Part shown: piece after piece, positions 8,954 to 17,567 of the stretch | How the letters are laid out: the number at the start of each line of letters is the position of its first letter | Numbering within the stretch: position 1 is the stretch's first letter | Assembly (NCBI GenBank): GCA_003508005.1 | Contig: DNUE01000076.1 | Coordinates: forward strand, 25,623 to 71,625 | Source: Desulfobulbaceae bacterium | Lineage (GTDB): Bacteria; Desulfobacterota; Desulfobulbia; Desulfobulbales; Desulfobulbaceae | Direction: 5' to 3' | DNA length: 46,003 bases | Program-made: the position numbers and the translations under genes | The notes under the pieces: model-generated | Database searches by the model: none | What the model saw: only the letters and a program-made list of their open reading frames with translations | What the model was told of the DNA's origin: nothing

Positions 8954-9538
8954 CTATTCCTTGTTCGTGCCGCCGGGAGGAAGAGCACACTTGGCTTCCC
9001 GGCAGCAGACTTCCACATCAAACACATTCAATATCCTGGCCTCCCGGTCCCTCTTGTCCGCTCCGGCAAAGGGTTCGAAAACCAGGCCGGAGACCATGGT
9101 CGCCAGGCTTTCCCGGTCAGGGATGGCGTCCATGCCGGTGGCGAGAACCTTGCCGGTCAGTGTCTCCAGCAGTTCCGCGTCCCGGCAGTTGGTGACCACG
9201 GCCAGGGGAATCCGGTAGGCGGGCTCCAGAAGACGCGCCGCGGCGATGGCCGGTCGTTCGCGGGTGACCAGGGAACCTGGAGCGTAACGGATGATCAAAA
9301 GTCGCCGGCCCTGGATGGTGACGGTCAGCACGATACCCGAGCTGACCCGCTGCCCGTTGAACTCGGTGTCGATGGCCAGGCGTGGCTCCAGGTCCCCTGT
9401 GCCATACCCTTTTTCCTCAAGCAGCCAACGGGTCAGCTGCTGTCGGTTCCGCTCATCGTCGGTGTCCGGCAGCTCCTCGCCGGTCAGCACATCCCGCAGA
9501 GTGCCGTAGACAATATGGTGGCCCGATGTATCGATCAC
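8954..9538 (-). CDS. Stand-alone HsdR N-terminal domain-like protein
   Basis: A 194-residue protein resembling the N-terminal nuclease-fold domain of type I restriction HsdR (HSDR_N family), with no helicase attached and no hsdM or hsdS nearby. The PD-(D/E)xK-like order is visible: GDLEPRLAID (48-57), then VLTVTIQGRRLLIIRY with a beta hairpin, but the usual ExK lysine is not obvious, so catalytic activity is doubtful. The start codon is GTG (9536-9538). It lies 18 bases after the corrinoid methyltransferase gene and is probably translated from the same message. A role in one-carbon metabolism is suggested only by position; the family assignment is from memory of the sequence pattern. Confidence 0.65.
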   Translation of the reverse strand: MIDTSGHHIVYGTLRDVLTGEELPDTDDERNRQQLTRWLLEEKGYGTGDLEPRLAIDTEFNGQRVSSGIVLTVTIQGRRLLIIRYAPGSLVTRERPAIAAARLLEPAYRIPLAVVTNCRDAELLETLTGKVLATGMDAIPDRESLATMVSGLVFEPFAGADKRDREARILNVFDVEVCCREAKCALPPGGTNKE

Positions 9539-9556
9539 GCCATGCGCCGCCGAGGG

Positions 9557-10453
9557 CTACAGCTCAAGCCAGGATTCGGAAAAAACGGTCTGGCCGGACA
9601 GGGCCTTATAGGTCTTGTAATGCTCCAGGGAGCTGCCCGCAAGCGTCGACGGGTCGGGATCGTTTCCGTCCATCATCCCGTGTACCAGGTCCACAAGGTT
9701 CTGGCGCTCGCCCCGGCAGATGGCCATCAGCTCCTTGTCGTAGGCATTGACGATGGCGGTGCTGATGCCGTATTTCATCAGCATGATCAGATAGGTCCGG
9801 TCCAGATACTTGCGCAGGTGCTCGGCCACGCCGTTGGAAACATTCGACAGGCCGACGGTGGAACCGGCCCCCGGGGCGATATCTGGCAGCATCATCATGA
9901 ACTCCAAACCGGAACTGATCTGGTCGGCGCCCAGGGTAATCGGGGTCCCGATGGGATCGAACAGGATCTTCTCGTTGGAAATGCCGGCTGAATTGAGCGC
10001 CATCATCAGATCCACAGCCATGGCCGCCCGTTCATTGGAATCTCGGGGCATCCCGTCCGGTCCCCAGAGCAGGGCGATGACATCACAGCCGGCGGCAGCG
10101 GCCACCGGAATCAGTTTTTCCATTCTCTCCGGCTGGGCCGAGATGGAGTTCATAATCGCCTGGGTCTTTTTCCTGACAACCTGAAAACCTGCGGTCATGG
10201 CATCGGTATTGGTCGTGTCCAGACAGAGCGGGGTATCCACCACGGACTGCACCGTGTTCACCACCCAGGGCATCAGCTCCGTGCCGTCCTTGCGGGCAGG
10301 GCCGATATTCAGGTCAAGATAGGCGGCACCGGCGCTGGCCTCCTCCCGTGCCATTTCCTGGACCGGGCCGGGATTGCGCTCCTTCATCGCTCCCCCGCTT
10401 CTTTTCCCCATGATGTTGATACTTTCCGCGATTGCTTTTACCGTCTGTGCCAT
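9557..10453 (-). CDS. acsE: Methyltetrahydrofolate:corrinoid methyltransferase-like (pterin-binding) protein
   Basis: Likely moves the methyl group of methyltetrahydrofolate to the corrinoid iron-sulfur protein in the Wood-Ljungdahl pathway. The 298 residues form a dihydropteroate-synthase-like TIM barrel: NIMGKRSGGA opening, YLDLNIGPARKD (pterin site with the conserved Asn), LCLDTTNTDAM, NSIS, and LFDPIGTPITLG followed by GLSNVSNG. These suit AcsE rather than FolP. GGAG lies eight bases before ATG 10453 and a good promoter is at 10521-10549. The corrinoid protein and CO dehydrogenase genes are not in the window, so the physiological partner is inferred. Confidence 0.8.
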   Translation of the reverse strand: MAQTVKAIAESINIMGKRSGGAMKERNPGPVQEMAREEASAGAAYLDLNIGPARKDGTELMPWVVNTVQSVVDTPLCLDTTNTDAMTAGFQVVRKKTQAIMNSISAQPERMEKLIPVAAAAGCDVIALLWGPDGMPRDSNERAAMAVDLMMALNSAGISNEKILFDPIGTPITLGADQISSGLEFMMMLPDIAPGAGSTVGLSNVSNGVAEHLRKYLDRTYLIMLMKYGISTAIVNAYDKELMAICRGERQNLVDLVHGMMDGNDPDPSTLAGSSLEHYKTYKALSGQTVFSESWLEL

Positions 10454-10520
10454 GGTCTGTCTCCATAAAAATATTATTTAGAGGCATGAATCGGTATTTC
10501 ATTTTTTCTAAAAAAATGAT

Positions 10521-10549
10521 AATTTATCGCGAATAAAGACAGATGTCAA
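10521..10549 (-). promoter_or_regulatory. Sigma-70-type promoter of the acsE-like operon
   Basis: On the minus strand a perfect TTGACA (10544-10549) stands 17 bases from TAAATT (10521-10526), about 70 bases ahead of the start codon at 10453 and in A+T-rich DNA. The transcript would run through the methyltransferase, the HsdR-N-like gene and possibly the DAHP synthase. Confidence 0.6.
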
Positions 10550-10674
10550 TTCGCAATATTCCAGGCCGCCAGGGCTTCCTGAAACACGACCGCCCTGTGT
10601 GTGCGCCGCAACTCTTTTTACGATGATCAGCGGGAAACCACCTTTCCCGGCCTGAGAAGTTTGACGGAGCAACT

Positions 10675-12822
10675 ATGATTTTCCTGCGTGTCCTTGTCAC
10701 CTGGCTGGCCCTTCTCACCCTGTCAGCACCGGTGCACGGCAAGGCCATGCCCACCCAGTTCGATGCCGACCGTAACCGTCTTATCGCCTCCATGCTGAGC
10801 CAACAGCTCTCCGCCCAGCATTATGCCCACAAGTCCCTGGACGATATTGCCCCCGCCGCCTACGATCTCTACCTGCGCCAGCTCGATCCCAGGAAGCGGT
10901 TTCTGCTCAGGGAGGATGTGGCCAGACTGCAGCTCTATGCCGACCAGATCGACGATGAGCTGCGCCGGGGCAAGGTAATCCTGCCGAACGAAGGGATTGT
11001 TTTGTTCAACAAGCGGGTCACCGAGGTCATGGACCTGACCAAGGAACTGTTGGCCGCTGGCTTTGACCCCAACCAGCAGGACTACCTGGAATTCGACCCC
11101 AAGAAAATCGAATATGCCGCCGACCTTGCCGAACTGAGGGAAAGGTGGCGCCGCATCCTGAAAATGGAGGCCCTGGAAACCTATCTCGACCTGCAGAAGC
11201 AGGAACAGAAGAAAAAGAACGGGACCACGGCACAAGAACCAGCCGAGCCAGCCACCCCGCCCCCCGCCGAGACGCTAGATCCCGACCTCTGGGCCAAGGC
11301 CCTGGATAAGGTGCGCGATAAAAACGGGCGCTACCTGGGTCGCCTCCTCGCAGAAACCAAGCAAGATCATTATGATCGCTTCTTTGACGCGGTGGCCCGG
11401 GCCTATGACCCGCATACCAACTACATGGCCCCCACCAGCAAGGAGGATTTCGACATCCAGATGAGCGGCTCCCTGGAAGGAATCGGCGCTCTGCTCAGGG
11501 AAGAGGACGGCTACATCAAGGTGGTCCGCATCATCCCCGGCAGTGCGGCAGAGCGCCAGGGAGAACTGAAGGCCGAGGACACCATTCTCGCTGCGGGGGA
11601 AAGGGGGAAAGAACCGGTGGACATGTCCGAGATGCGGATCAGGGATGCCGTCAGTTTCATCCGGGGCCCCAAGGGCTCAGAAATCATCCTCACGGTCCTC
11701 AAGCCGGACGGCGCGAAAAAGGTCATCCCCATCACCCGCGATGTCGTCCAGATCGAAGAAACCTATGTCAAGTCCGATGTGCTGGACGACGGCCGGGGCA
11801 ACAAAATCGGCTATATCCGCATACCGAGCTTTTACCGTGATTTCGAGGCCACCGGCCCAGCCAGCAAGGCCCGCAATGTAACGGACGATTTCCGCCACGA
11901 ACTCTACAACCTGACCCAAGACAAGGTGGGCGGCGTCATCCTTGACCTGCGCGACAACGGCGGCGGCTCCTTGAGCGATGCGGTCGCCATTTCCGGCCTC
12001 TTCCTTCCGGGCGGGCCGGTTGTCCAGGTAAAAAATGCCCAGGGCGAAATCAAGATCCTGGAGGATACCGACAAAAATGTCCTCTACGAAGGACCGGTTA
12101 TCGTGCTCGTCAACAAGTTTTCCGCCTCCGCCTCGGAAATCCTTGCCGCAGCCCTTCAGGACTATGGCCGGGCGCTGGTGGTGGGCGGCGATCACACCCA
12201 CGGCAAGGGCACGGTCCAGTCCATTGTCGACATGAACCGGAACCTTCCCCTTCTTCATCGAAAAACCTACGAAGACATGGGGGCCCTCAAGGTAACCATC
12301 CAGAAATTTTACCGGATCAATGGCGAATCGACCCAGTACAAGGGTATCGAGCCGGACATCGTCGTTCCCACGATCCTCGACTATCTCAAAAGCGGTGAAA
12401 AACACCTTGACTACTCGCTGCCCTGGGATAAGGTCGGGGAGGTAGATTTTACGCCCTGGACGAAAAATCCCCTCAACGCAGAGGCCGCCCGCAGGATAAG
12501 CGGGCCATGGGTTGCCTCGACCCCTGATTTCGACAAGATCAGAAAAAAAACGGCCAAGGCCAAGGAGCGGTCTGAAGCCACCAACCTGGCCGTATACCTC
12601 GCGGGCATTGAAAAAGAACGACGCGAGCTGGCAGCCCTTGCTGAAAATACAGAGCAGTCTGAGCCCTTCCTTGCCGAGCTGGGTGCCGGCCGCTATTCCG
12701 TCCCGGGCGGCACCCCCCCTCCGCTCCGCGAACAGCTGGGCAAAGACCCCTATGTCCAATTGGCTGTCTTCCTTATTTCCGAACTTGCCCTGGATACAAA
12801 AACCCTCGGTGCCACACCCTGA
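10675..12822 (+). CDS. prc: Tail-specific (C-terminal processing) protease, S41A
   Basis: A periplasmic serine protease that trims or degrades envelope proteins from their C-termini. The 715 residues have a signal peptide (1-22), an N-terminal helical domain, a PDZ domain (about 255-345), the S41 catalytic core and the C-terminal extension of the large Prc type. In the core, NKFSASASEI (480-489) places the nucleophile at S485 and HGKGTVQS (509-516) gives the lysine base K511, by alignment with E. coli Prc. GGAG lies eight bases before the ATG. It is monocistronic, divergent from the acsE-like gene. Confidence 0.93.
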   Translation: MIFLRVLVTWLALLTLSAPVHGKAMPTQFDADRNRLIASMLSQQLSAQHYAHKSLDDIAPAAYDLYLRQLDPRKRFLLREDVARLQLYADQIDDELRRGKVILPNEGIVLFNKRVTEVMDLTKELLAAGFDPNQQDYLEFDPKKIEYAADLAELRERWRRILKMEALETYLDLQKQEQKKKNGTTAQEPAEPATPPPAETLDPDLWAKALDKVRDKNGRYLGRLLAETKQDHYDRFFDAVARAYDPHTNYMAPTSKEDFDIQMSGSLEGIGALLREEDGYIKVVRIIPGSAAERQGELKAEDTILAAGERGKEPVDMSEMRIRDAVSFIRGPKGSEIILTVLKPDGAKKVIPITRDVVQIEETYVKSDVLDDGRGNKIGYIRIPSFYRDFEATGPASKARNVTDDFRHELYNLTQDKVGGVILDLRDNGGGSLSDAVAISGLFLPGGPVVQVKNAQGEIKILEDTDKNVLYEGPVIVLVNKFSASASEILAAALQDYGRALVVGGDHTHGKGTVQSIVDMNRNLPLLHRKTYEDMGALKVTIQKFYRINGESTQYKGIEPDIVVPTILDYLKSGEKHLDYSLPWDKVGEVDFTPWTKNPLNAEAARRISGPWVASTPDFDKIRKKTAKAKERSEATNLAVYLAGIEKERRELAALAENTEQSEPFLAELGAGRYSVPGGTPPPLREQLGKDPYVQLAVFLISELALDTKTLGATP

Positions 12823-12929
12823 AGTTGTTATCTTTTTTTGTTGAAAAGATATTTCAGGCATGATAGAGGTTCCCAATGCATGAATCGCCATTCATTTTAC
12901 GATAATTATTCTCGATCTAATTCAGGGCA

Positions 12930-13463
12930 ATGAAACTGTCCGAGGCGCTGCAGGAAAAGAAAAAACAGATCCTGTCTATCTGGATAGACAGGACGCTGAA
13001 CAGTTATACCTCCTCAGATTTCTTCAAGCGTTCGCAGGATCATATCGCCAACCCCGTCGGTGCCAATATTCGGGCCGGCCTCACCACGGTCTTTGAGCTC
13101 CTGCTCCAGGAGGCTGCCCCGGAAGATTACACCACGGCGCTGGATCAGGTCGTCAGGATCAGGGCTGTTCAGGATTTCACCCCGTCCCAGGCGGTTGTCC
13201 CCTTTCTTGAACTGAAATGGGTGGTCCGCCAGGTGCTGGCCGATGACAAAAAAACCAGTTCCCTGATCCAGGACCTTGCCAAACTGGAGTGTGAAATTGA
13301 GCGGGTTGCGCTGGCGGCCTTCGATATCTACACAACATGCCGGGAACAGTTGCATCAGGTGCGAGTCCAGGAACTGAAAAGCGGCAGTTACATTTTGACG
13401 GATACCCCCTGCGTATCCTCGCTCCTGCGGGAAAGGAAGAAGGGACCGGATAATATCAACTGA
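12930..13463 (+). CDS. RsbRD N-terminal domain protein preceding dsrM
   Basis: A 177-residue soluble, mostly helical protein of the RsbRD_N family (the sensory N-domain of stressosome RsbR/RsbT co-antagonists), without a STAS output domain. It opens MKLSEALQEKKKQILSIWID and contains a WVVRQVL helix. Proteins of this type stand just upstream of dsrM in several sulfate reducers, and here 131 bases separate the two. It may sense or bind something relevant to the Dsr complex, but no function is demonstrated. AGGG precedes the ATG at a short distance. Confidence 0.7.
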   Translation: MKLSEALQEKKKQILSIWIDRTLNSYTSSDFFKRSQDHIANPVGANIRAGLTTVFELLLQEAAPEDYTTALDQVVRIRAVQDFTPSQAVVPFLELKWVVRQVLADDKKTSSLIQDLAKLECEIERVALAAFDIYTTCREQLHQVRVQELKSGSYILTDTPCVSSLLRERKKGPDNIN

Positions 13464-13506
13464 TCGATGTATATAATCTGGACGGCCCCACCTGCCCATC
13501 CAGATG

Positions 13507-13529
13507 CCGGCGGAAGAGGGGTCCGCCGG
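13507..13529 (+). terminator. Perfect 8-bp stem-loop upstream of dsrM
   Basis: CCGGCGGA (13507-13514) and TCCGCCGG (13522-13529) pair with a seven-base loop in the gap between the RsbRD-N gene and dsrM. There is no T-run, so it could be an attenuator, a processing or stability hairpin that sets the RsbRD/dsr expression ratio, or a weak transcript end. Confidence 0.4.
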
Positions 13530-13594
13530 GAAACTTGGCCTTTCAGCAACATGGGTTGCGCGTAATTGTTCAATTCGAAGCGAGGGAGTGATCA

Positions 13595-14611
13595 ATGAAG
13601 TATATCTTCCCGATGGCGGCAGTCATTGCCTTGGTACTCATTTCATGGATCGGGTCCAAGATCCCCGGTATGGAGTATCTGTTCGGTGTGCTGGTCCCCT
13701 ATGCGGCCATTGCCACATTCATAATCGGATTCTGCTACCGGGTCGTGCACTGGGCCAAGTCGCCGGTCCCGTTCAAGATCCCAACCACCTGCGGCCAGCA
13801 GTATTCGTTGCCCTGGATCAAGCATGACAAACTGGAGGCCCCGCACACCACCTCGCAGGTAGTGGCCAGGATGTTCCTGGAAATCGTTCTGTTCCGTTCT
13901 CTCTGGCGCAACACCAAGGCGGAGATCCATGACGGGCCGAAGCTGACCTACGAGTCAAGCAAGTGGCTGTGGCTCTTCGGCATCCTCTTTCATTACAGCT
14001 TTCTGGTCATCGTCCTGCGCCACATGCGCCTGTTCCTTGATCCGGTGCCCGGACCCATCCTGGTGGTGGAATATATTGACAGCATCCTGCAGATCGGCGC
14101 GCCGACCCTGTATATGACCGATGTAACTCTCGTCCTTGGGCTGCTCCTGCTTTTCGGCCGGCGCCTGATCAACCGCCAGGTCAGATACCTTTCCCTGGCC
14201 AACGACTACTTCCCCCTCTTTCTCATCTTCGGCATTGCGGCAACCGGCATTCTCATGCGCTTCTTCCTGCGCACCGACGTGGATATAGTGTCCATTAAAC
14301 GCCTGGCTGTCGGACTGGTTACCTTCCAGCCCGTTATCCTTTCCGAGATCAGCTCGATCTTCTATATCCACCTTTTCCTGGTCAGCGTGCTGCTCGCCTA
14401 TTTCCCCTACAGCAAGCTGATGCACCTGGGCGGCGTTTTCCTCAGCCCCACCAGGAATATGGCCAATGACACCCGGATTCGGCGGCATATCAACCCATGG
14501 AACCCCGATATCAAACCGCATTCATACGCCGGATACGAGGATGAATTCAGGGAGTTCATGGTCAATAACGATATACCGGTGGAAAAAGAGTTGCCCTCAA
14601 AAGCCGACTGA
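13595..14611 (+). CDS. dsrM: DsrM, cytochrome b subunit of the DsrMKJOP complex
   Basis: The NarI-like diheme cytochrome b that links the membrane quinone pool to DsrK in dissimilatory sulfur metabolism. The 338 residues contain about six membrane spans; histidines suited to haem b ligation fall in spans (HYSFLVIVLRHMR near 130-143 and FYIHLFLVSVL near 250-260). A cytoplasmic tail ends the protein. GAGGGAG precedes the ATG. First gene of dsrM-K-J-O-P, which are closely spaced and end in a terminator after dsrP. Confidence 0.95.
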   Translation: MKYIFPMAAVIALVLISWIGSKIPGMEYLFGVLVPYAAIATFIIGFCYRVVHWAKSPVPFKIPTTCGQQYSLPWIKHDKLEAPHTTSQVVARMFLEIVLFRSLWRNTKAEIHDGPKLTYESSKWLWLFGILFHYSFLVIVLRHMRLFLDPVPGPILVVEYIDSILQIGAPTLYMTDVTLVLGLLLLFGRRLINRQVRYLSLANDYFPLFLIFGIAATGILMRFFLRTDVDIVSIKRLAVGLVTFQPVILSEISSIFYIHLFLVSVLLAYFPYSKLMHLGGVFLSPTRNMANDTRIRRHINPWNPDIKPHSYAGYEDEFREFMVNNDIPVEKELPSKAD

Positions 14612-14648
14612 TAGTCCGGCATGGATATAAGCTGAGAAGGAAATAGCT

Positions 14649-16280
14649 ATGGCAATAGTAAAGGTTGACAAATTAGCAAAGAGTGTTGCCCAGGGTCCCT
14701 CGCTGATGACCGGTTCCTATCCGACCATGGACTGGATGGACGTGCCGGCGGTATTCAAGCCCGGTAACTTTGCCTATCCTGCCAAGGTTGACATAGTCAA
14801 CTACCTGAACAAACAGCAGGGTTTGCACTTTCCCAATGCCCGTGAATGGTCGCCGCTGGATGACGATTGGAAGCTTCCGGAAAACTGGAAGGAGATCATC
14901 ATCGACGGCCTGCGGGAGCGGCTGGACAAGTTTCGCTCCCTGAAGATCTTCATGGACTGCTGCGTCCGCTGCGGGGCCTGCGCCGACAAGTGCCACTTCT
15001 TCCTCGGCACCGGTGACCCGAAAAACATGCCGGTCATGCGGGCGGAACTGCTCCGGTCGATCTACCGCAACGACTTCACCCTGGCCGGTAAAATTTTTGG
15101 CAAAATGGCCGGTGCCAGGGAGATGACCGTCGGCGTGATCAAGGAATGGTTCATGTATTCCTACCAGTGCACCGAGTGCCGCCGCTGCTCGGTCTACTGC
15201 CCCTACGGCATAGATACCGCCGAAGTCACCATGATGCTCAGGGAACTGCTGCATCTTGTCGGGGTCGGGATCAATTGGATCCTGGAGCCGGTTTCCAACT
15301 CCAACCGGACCGGCAACCATATGGGTCTGCAGCCCCACACCTTTAAAGACAACGTCAGCTTCCTGTGCGATGACATCGAAAATCTGACCGGTGTCAAAGT
15401 GGAGCCTACTTTCAACCGCAAGGGAGCCGAGATCCTCTTCATTACCCCCTCAGCGGATGTATTTGCCGAGCCTGGCCTCTACACAGCCATGGGCTACCTG
15501 CTGCTCTTCCACCACATCGGCCTGGACTACACCTGGTCGACCTATGCCTCCGAGGGCGGCAACTTCGGCCTGTTCACCAGCAACGAAGTGATGAAGAAAC
15601 TGAACGCCAAGATGTACGCCGAGGCCAAGCGGCTGGGCGTCAAATACATCATCGGCGGCGAATGCGGTCACATGTGGCGCGTGCTGCACCAGTACATGGA
15701 CACCATGAACGGCCCGGCGGACTTTCTCGAGGTGCCGAAATCACCGATCACCGGCACGATGTTCGACAACACCGCATCGACCAAGATGGTCCATATCAGC
15801 GAATTCACGGCTGACCTGATCAAGCATGGCAAGCTGAACATCGACAAGAGCCGCAACGACCATGTCATCCCGACCTGGCATGACTCCTGCAACCCGGCCC
15901 GGGCCATGGGGTTGCTGGAGGAACCGCGCTACATCCTGGATCATGTGGTCAACAGGTGGCACGAAATGCCGGAAAACTGCATTCGCGAACAGACGTACTG
16001 CTGCGGATCCGGCACCGGCCTCAACACCGATGAAATCATGGAGCTCAGGATGCGCTCCGGCTTACCGCGGGCAAATTCCGTCAAATATGTGCACGACAAG
16101 CACGGGGTCAACACCCTTGCCTGCGTCTGCGCCATTGACCGGGCAACCCTGACCTCCCTCATGAATTACTGGGTACCGGAAGTCCGGGTGGCCGGGCTGT
16201 CCGAGCTGGTGGCCAATTCGCTCGTCATGGAAGGTGAACAGCGGCAGGAACTGACCGACGGTCTGCGGACTTTACTCTAA
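14649..16280 (+). CDS. dsrK: DsrK, HdrD-like iron-sulfur subunit
   Basis: Cytoplasmic catalytic subunit thought to reduce the DsrC trisulfide, related to heterodisulfide reductase HdrD. Of 543 residues, two 4Fe-4S motifs are visible: CVRCGACADKC (105-115, cluster Cys 105/108/111/115) and CTECRRCSVYC (174-184), the latter running on into PYG. The C-terminal half carries the CCG-type cysteines for the non-cubane 4Fe-4S centre: CGHMW, SCNPAR and YCCGSGTG. AAGGAA lies seven bases before the ATG. The N-terminal extension of about 100 residues ahead of the first cluster is usual for DsrK. Confidence 0.96.
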   Translation: MAIVKVDKLAKSVAQGPSLMTGSYPTMDWMDVPAVFKPGNFAYPAKVDIVNYLNKQQGLHFPNAREWSPLDDDWKLPENWKEIIIDGLRERLDKFRSLKIFMDCCVRCGACADKCHFFLGTGDPKNMPVMRAELLRSIYRNDFTLAGKIFGKMAGAREMTVGVIKEWFMYSYQCTECRRCSVYCPYGIDTAEVTMMLRELLHLVGVGINWILEPVSNSNRTGNHMGLQPHTFKDNVSFLCDDIENLTGVKVEPTFNRKGAEILFITPSADVFAEPGLYTAMGYLLLFHHIGLDYTWSTYASEGGNFGLFTSNEVMKKLNAKMYAEAKRLGVKYIIGGECGHMWRVLHQYMDTMNGPADFLEVPKSPITGTMFDNTASTKMVHISEFTADLIKHGKLNIDKSRNDHVIPTWHDSCNPARAMGLLEEPRYILDHVVNRWHEMPENCIREQTYCCGSGTGLNTDEIMELRMRSGLPRANSVKYVHDKHGVNTLACVCAIDRATLTSLMNYWVPEVRVAGLSELVANSLVMEGEQRQELTDGLRTLL

Positions 16281-16307
16281 TTCTCTGGCATAAGTGGAGG
16301 AACAGTG

Positions 16308-16679
16308 ATGTACGATAGTGGCAAGATTATACCGGGACTGATCATCTTTGTCCTGCTCATCACATTTCCCATCTGGTACAACCACGGTGATGCCGGGGAA
16401 GTGCCCAAGACGGAAATGCCCAAGTACAATAGGCTGTGCGTGCTGCCGCTGGAGGAGATCCGCCCTAACCATATGAAGATGCTGAACCAGTGGCGTGACG
16501 AGGTGCTCCGCGACGAAGACCGTTCTTTTATTGCTGTGGAAGGAAAAATGTACCAGAAGAGCCTGCAGAACACCTGTATGGAATGTCACGTCAGCAAGAA
16601 GAAATTCTGTGACGAATGCCATACCTACGCGGCTGTGACCCCATACTGTTGGGACTGCCATCTGGCTCCTGTTGAGTGA
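16308..16679 (+). CDS. dsrJ: DsrJ, periplasmic triheme cytochrome c
   Basis: Membrane-anchored periplasmic cytochrome of the Dsr complex. From ATG 16308, 123 residues: an uncleaved N-terminal helix (about 7-23) then three CxxCH haem sites, CMECH (90-94), CDECH (101-105) and CWDCH (114-118). C44 in NRLCVLP corresponds to the conserved cysteine known to give one haem its unusual His/Cys ligation. GGAGG stands seven bases before this ATG; a GTG three bases earlier is too close to the site. The presence of dsrJ is typical of sulfate reducers and sulfur oxidisers, and some Gram-positive reducers lack it. Confidence 0.95.
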   Translation: MYDSGKIIPGLIIFVLLITFPIWYNHGDAGEVPKTEMPKYNRLCVLPLEEIRPNHMKMLNQWRDEVLRDEDRSFIAVEGKMYQKSLQNTCMECHVSKKKFCDECHTYAAVTPYCWDCHLAPVE

Positions 16680-16702
16680 GCTACCAAGGAGGATGTAAAC
16701 TG

Positions 16703-17560
16703 ATGGACAAACAGAGAAGAGAATTCCTCAAAATTGCCGGCATCTCCACCCTGGCTGGTCTTGGTGCTCCGGCAGTGGTCGATCGTCTGGTCTCCGGTAC
16801 GACCCCGCTGACAGCTGCCGCTTCAGCAGAAAAGGGAAGCAGCGGCCACGGCGCGATGGAGACCCCGGCAGGTCATGGCCAGGAAGCGGTTCCTACCGGC
16901 AAGCAGTACGGCATGGTCATTGACGTGCGAAAATTCATTGCCCAGCGGGGCCTGGCCGAGGAGTGCATCAGGGCCTGCAACCAGGTGCACAACATCCCGC
17001 AGTTTCCTGACCGCAAGGATGAGATCAAGTGGATCTGGCTGACCGGGTATGAAAACGCCTTCCCGGACAACAGCCACCACCACCTCAACGAGGAAATGGA
17101 GAGAAATCAGGTGCTGGTCCTGTGCAATCACTGCGCCAACCCGCCGTGCGTCCGCGCCTGTCCGACCAAGGCCACCTTCAAGGACAAGCACGGGGTTGTG
17201 GCCATGGATTACCACCGCTGCATCGGCTGCCGCTTCTGCATGGCCGCCTGCCCCTATGGCTCCCGCTCCTTCAACTGGCTTGATCCCCGGGACCCCAAGG
17301 GTGGACTTGATGTCAAAAACATCAACCGCCTCTTTCCTACCCGCATGCGCGGTGTCGTCGAAAAATGCAACTTCTGCGTGGAACGGCTTGGCCGGGGTGA
17401 GCAACCGGCCTGCGTAGCCGCTGCAAGCAGAAGCCAGGGCATGTTCTTCGGCGACCTGAACGATCCCAATTCCGAGATCAGACAGGTGCTGAAACAGAAC
17501 TACACAGTGCAGCGGAAGCCTTCTCTCGGGACCAAACCATCAGTCTTTTATATCATATGA
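16703..17560 (+). CDS. dsrO: DsrO, periplasmic ferredoxin-like subunit with Tat signal
   Basis: Iron-sulfur electron carrier of the Dsr complex, exported folded. The start at 16703 follows AAGGAGG by ten bases and opens a twin-arginine signal (KQRREFLKIAG, RR at 5-6). The 285 residues hold several 4Fe-4S ligand sets: CIRACNQVHN, CNHCANPPCVRACP, CIGCRFCMAACP and CNFCVERL, the pattern of the molybdopterin-oxidoreductase iron-sulfur subunits. It overlaps nothing but begins 23 bases after dsrJ and ends seven bases before dsrP. Confidence 0.95.
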   Translation: MDKQRREFLKIAGISTLAGLGAPAVVDRLVSGTTPLTAAASAEKGSSGHGAMETPAGHGQEAVPTGKQYGMVIDVRKFIAQRGLAEECIRACNQVHNIPQFPDRKDEIKWIWLTGYENAFPDNSHHHLNEEMERNQVLVLCNHCANPPCVRACPTKATFKDKHGVVAMDYHRCIGCRFCMAACPYGSRSFNWLDPRDPKGGLDVKNINRLFPTRMRGVVEKCNFCVERLGRGEQPACVAAASRSQGMFFGDLNDPNSEIRQVLKQNYTVQRKPSLGTKPSVFYII

Positions 17561-17567
17561 GGTCGCC

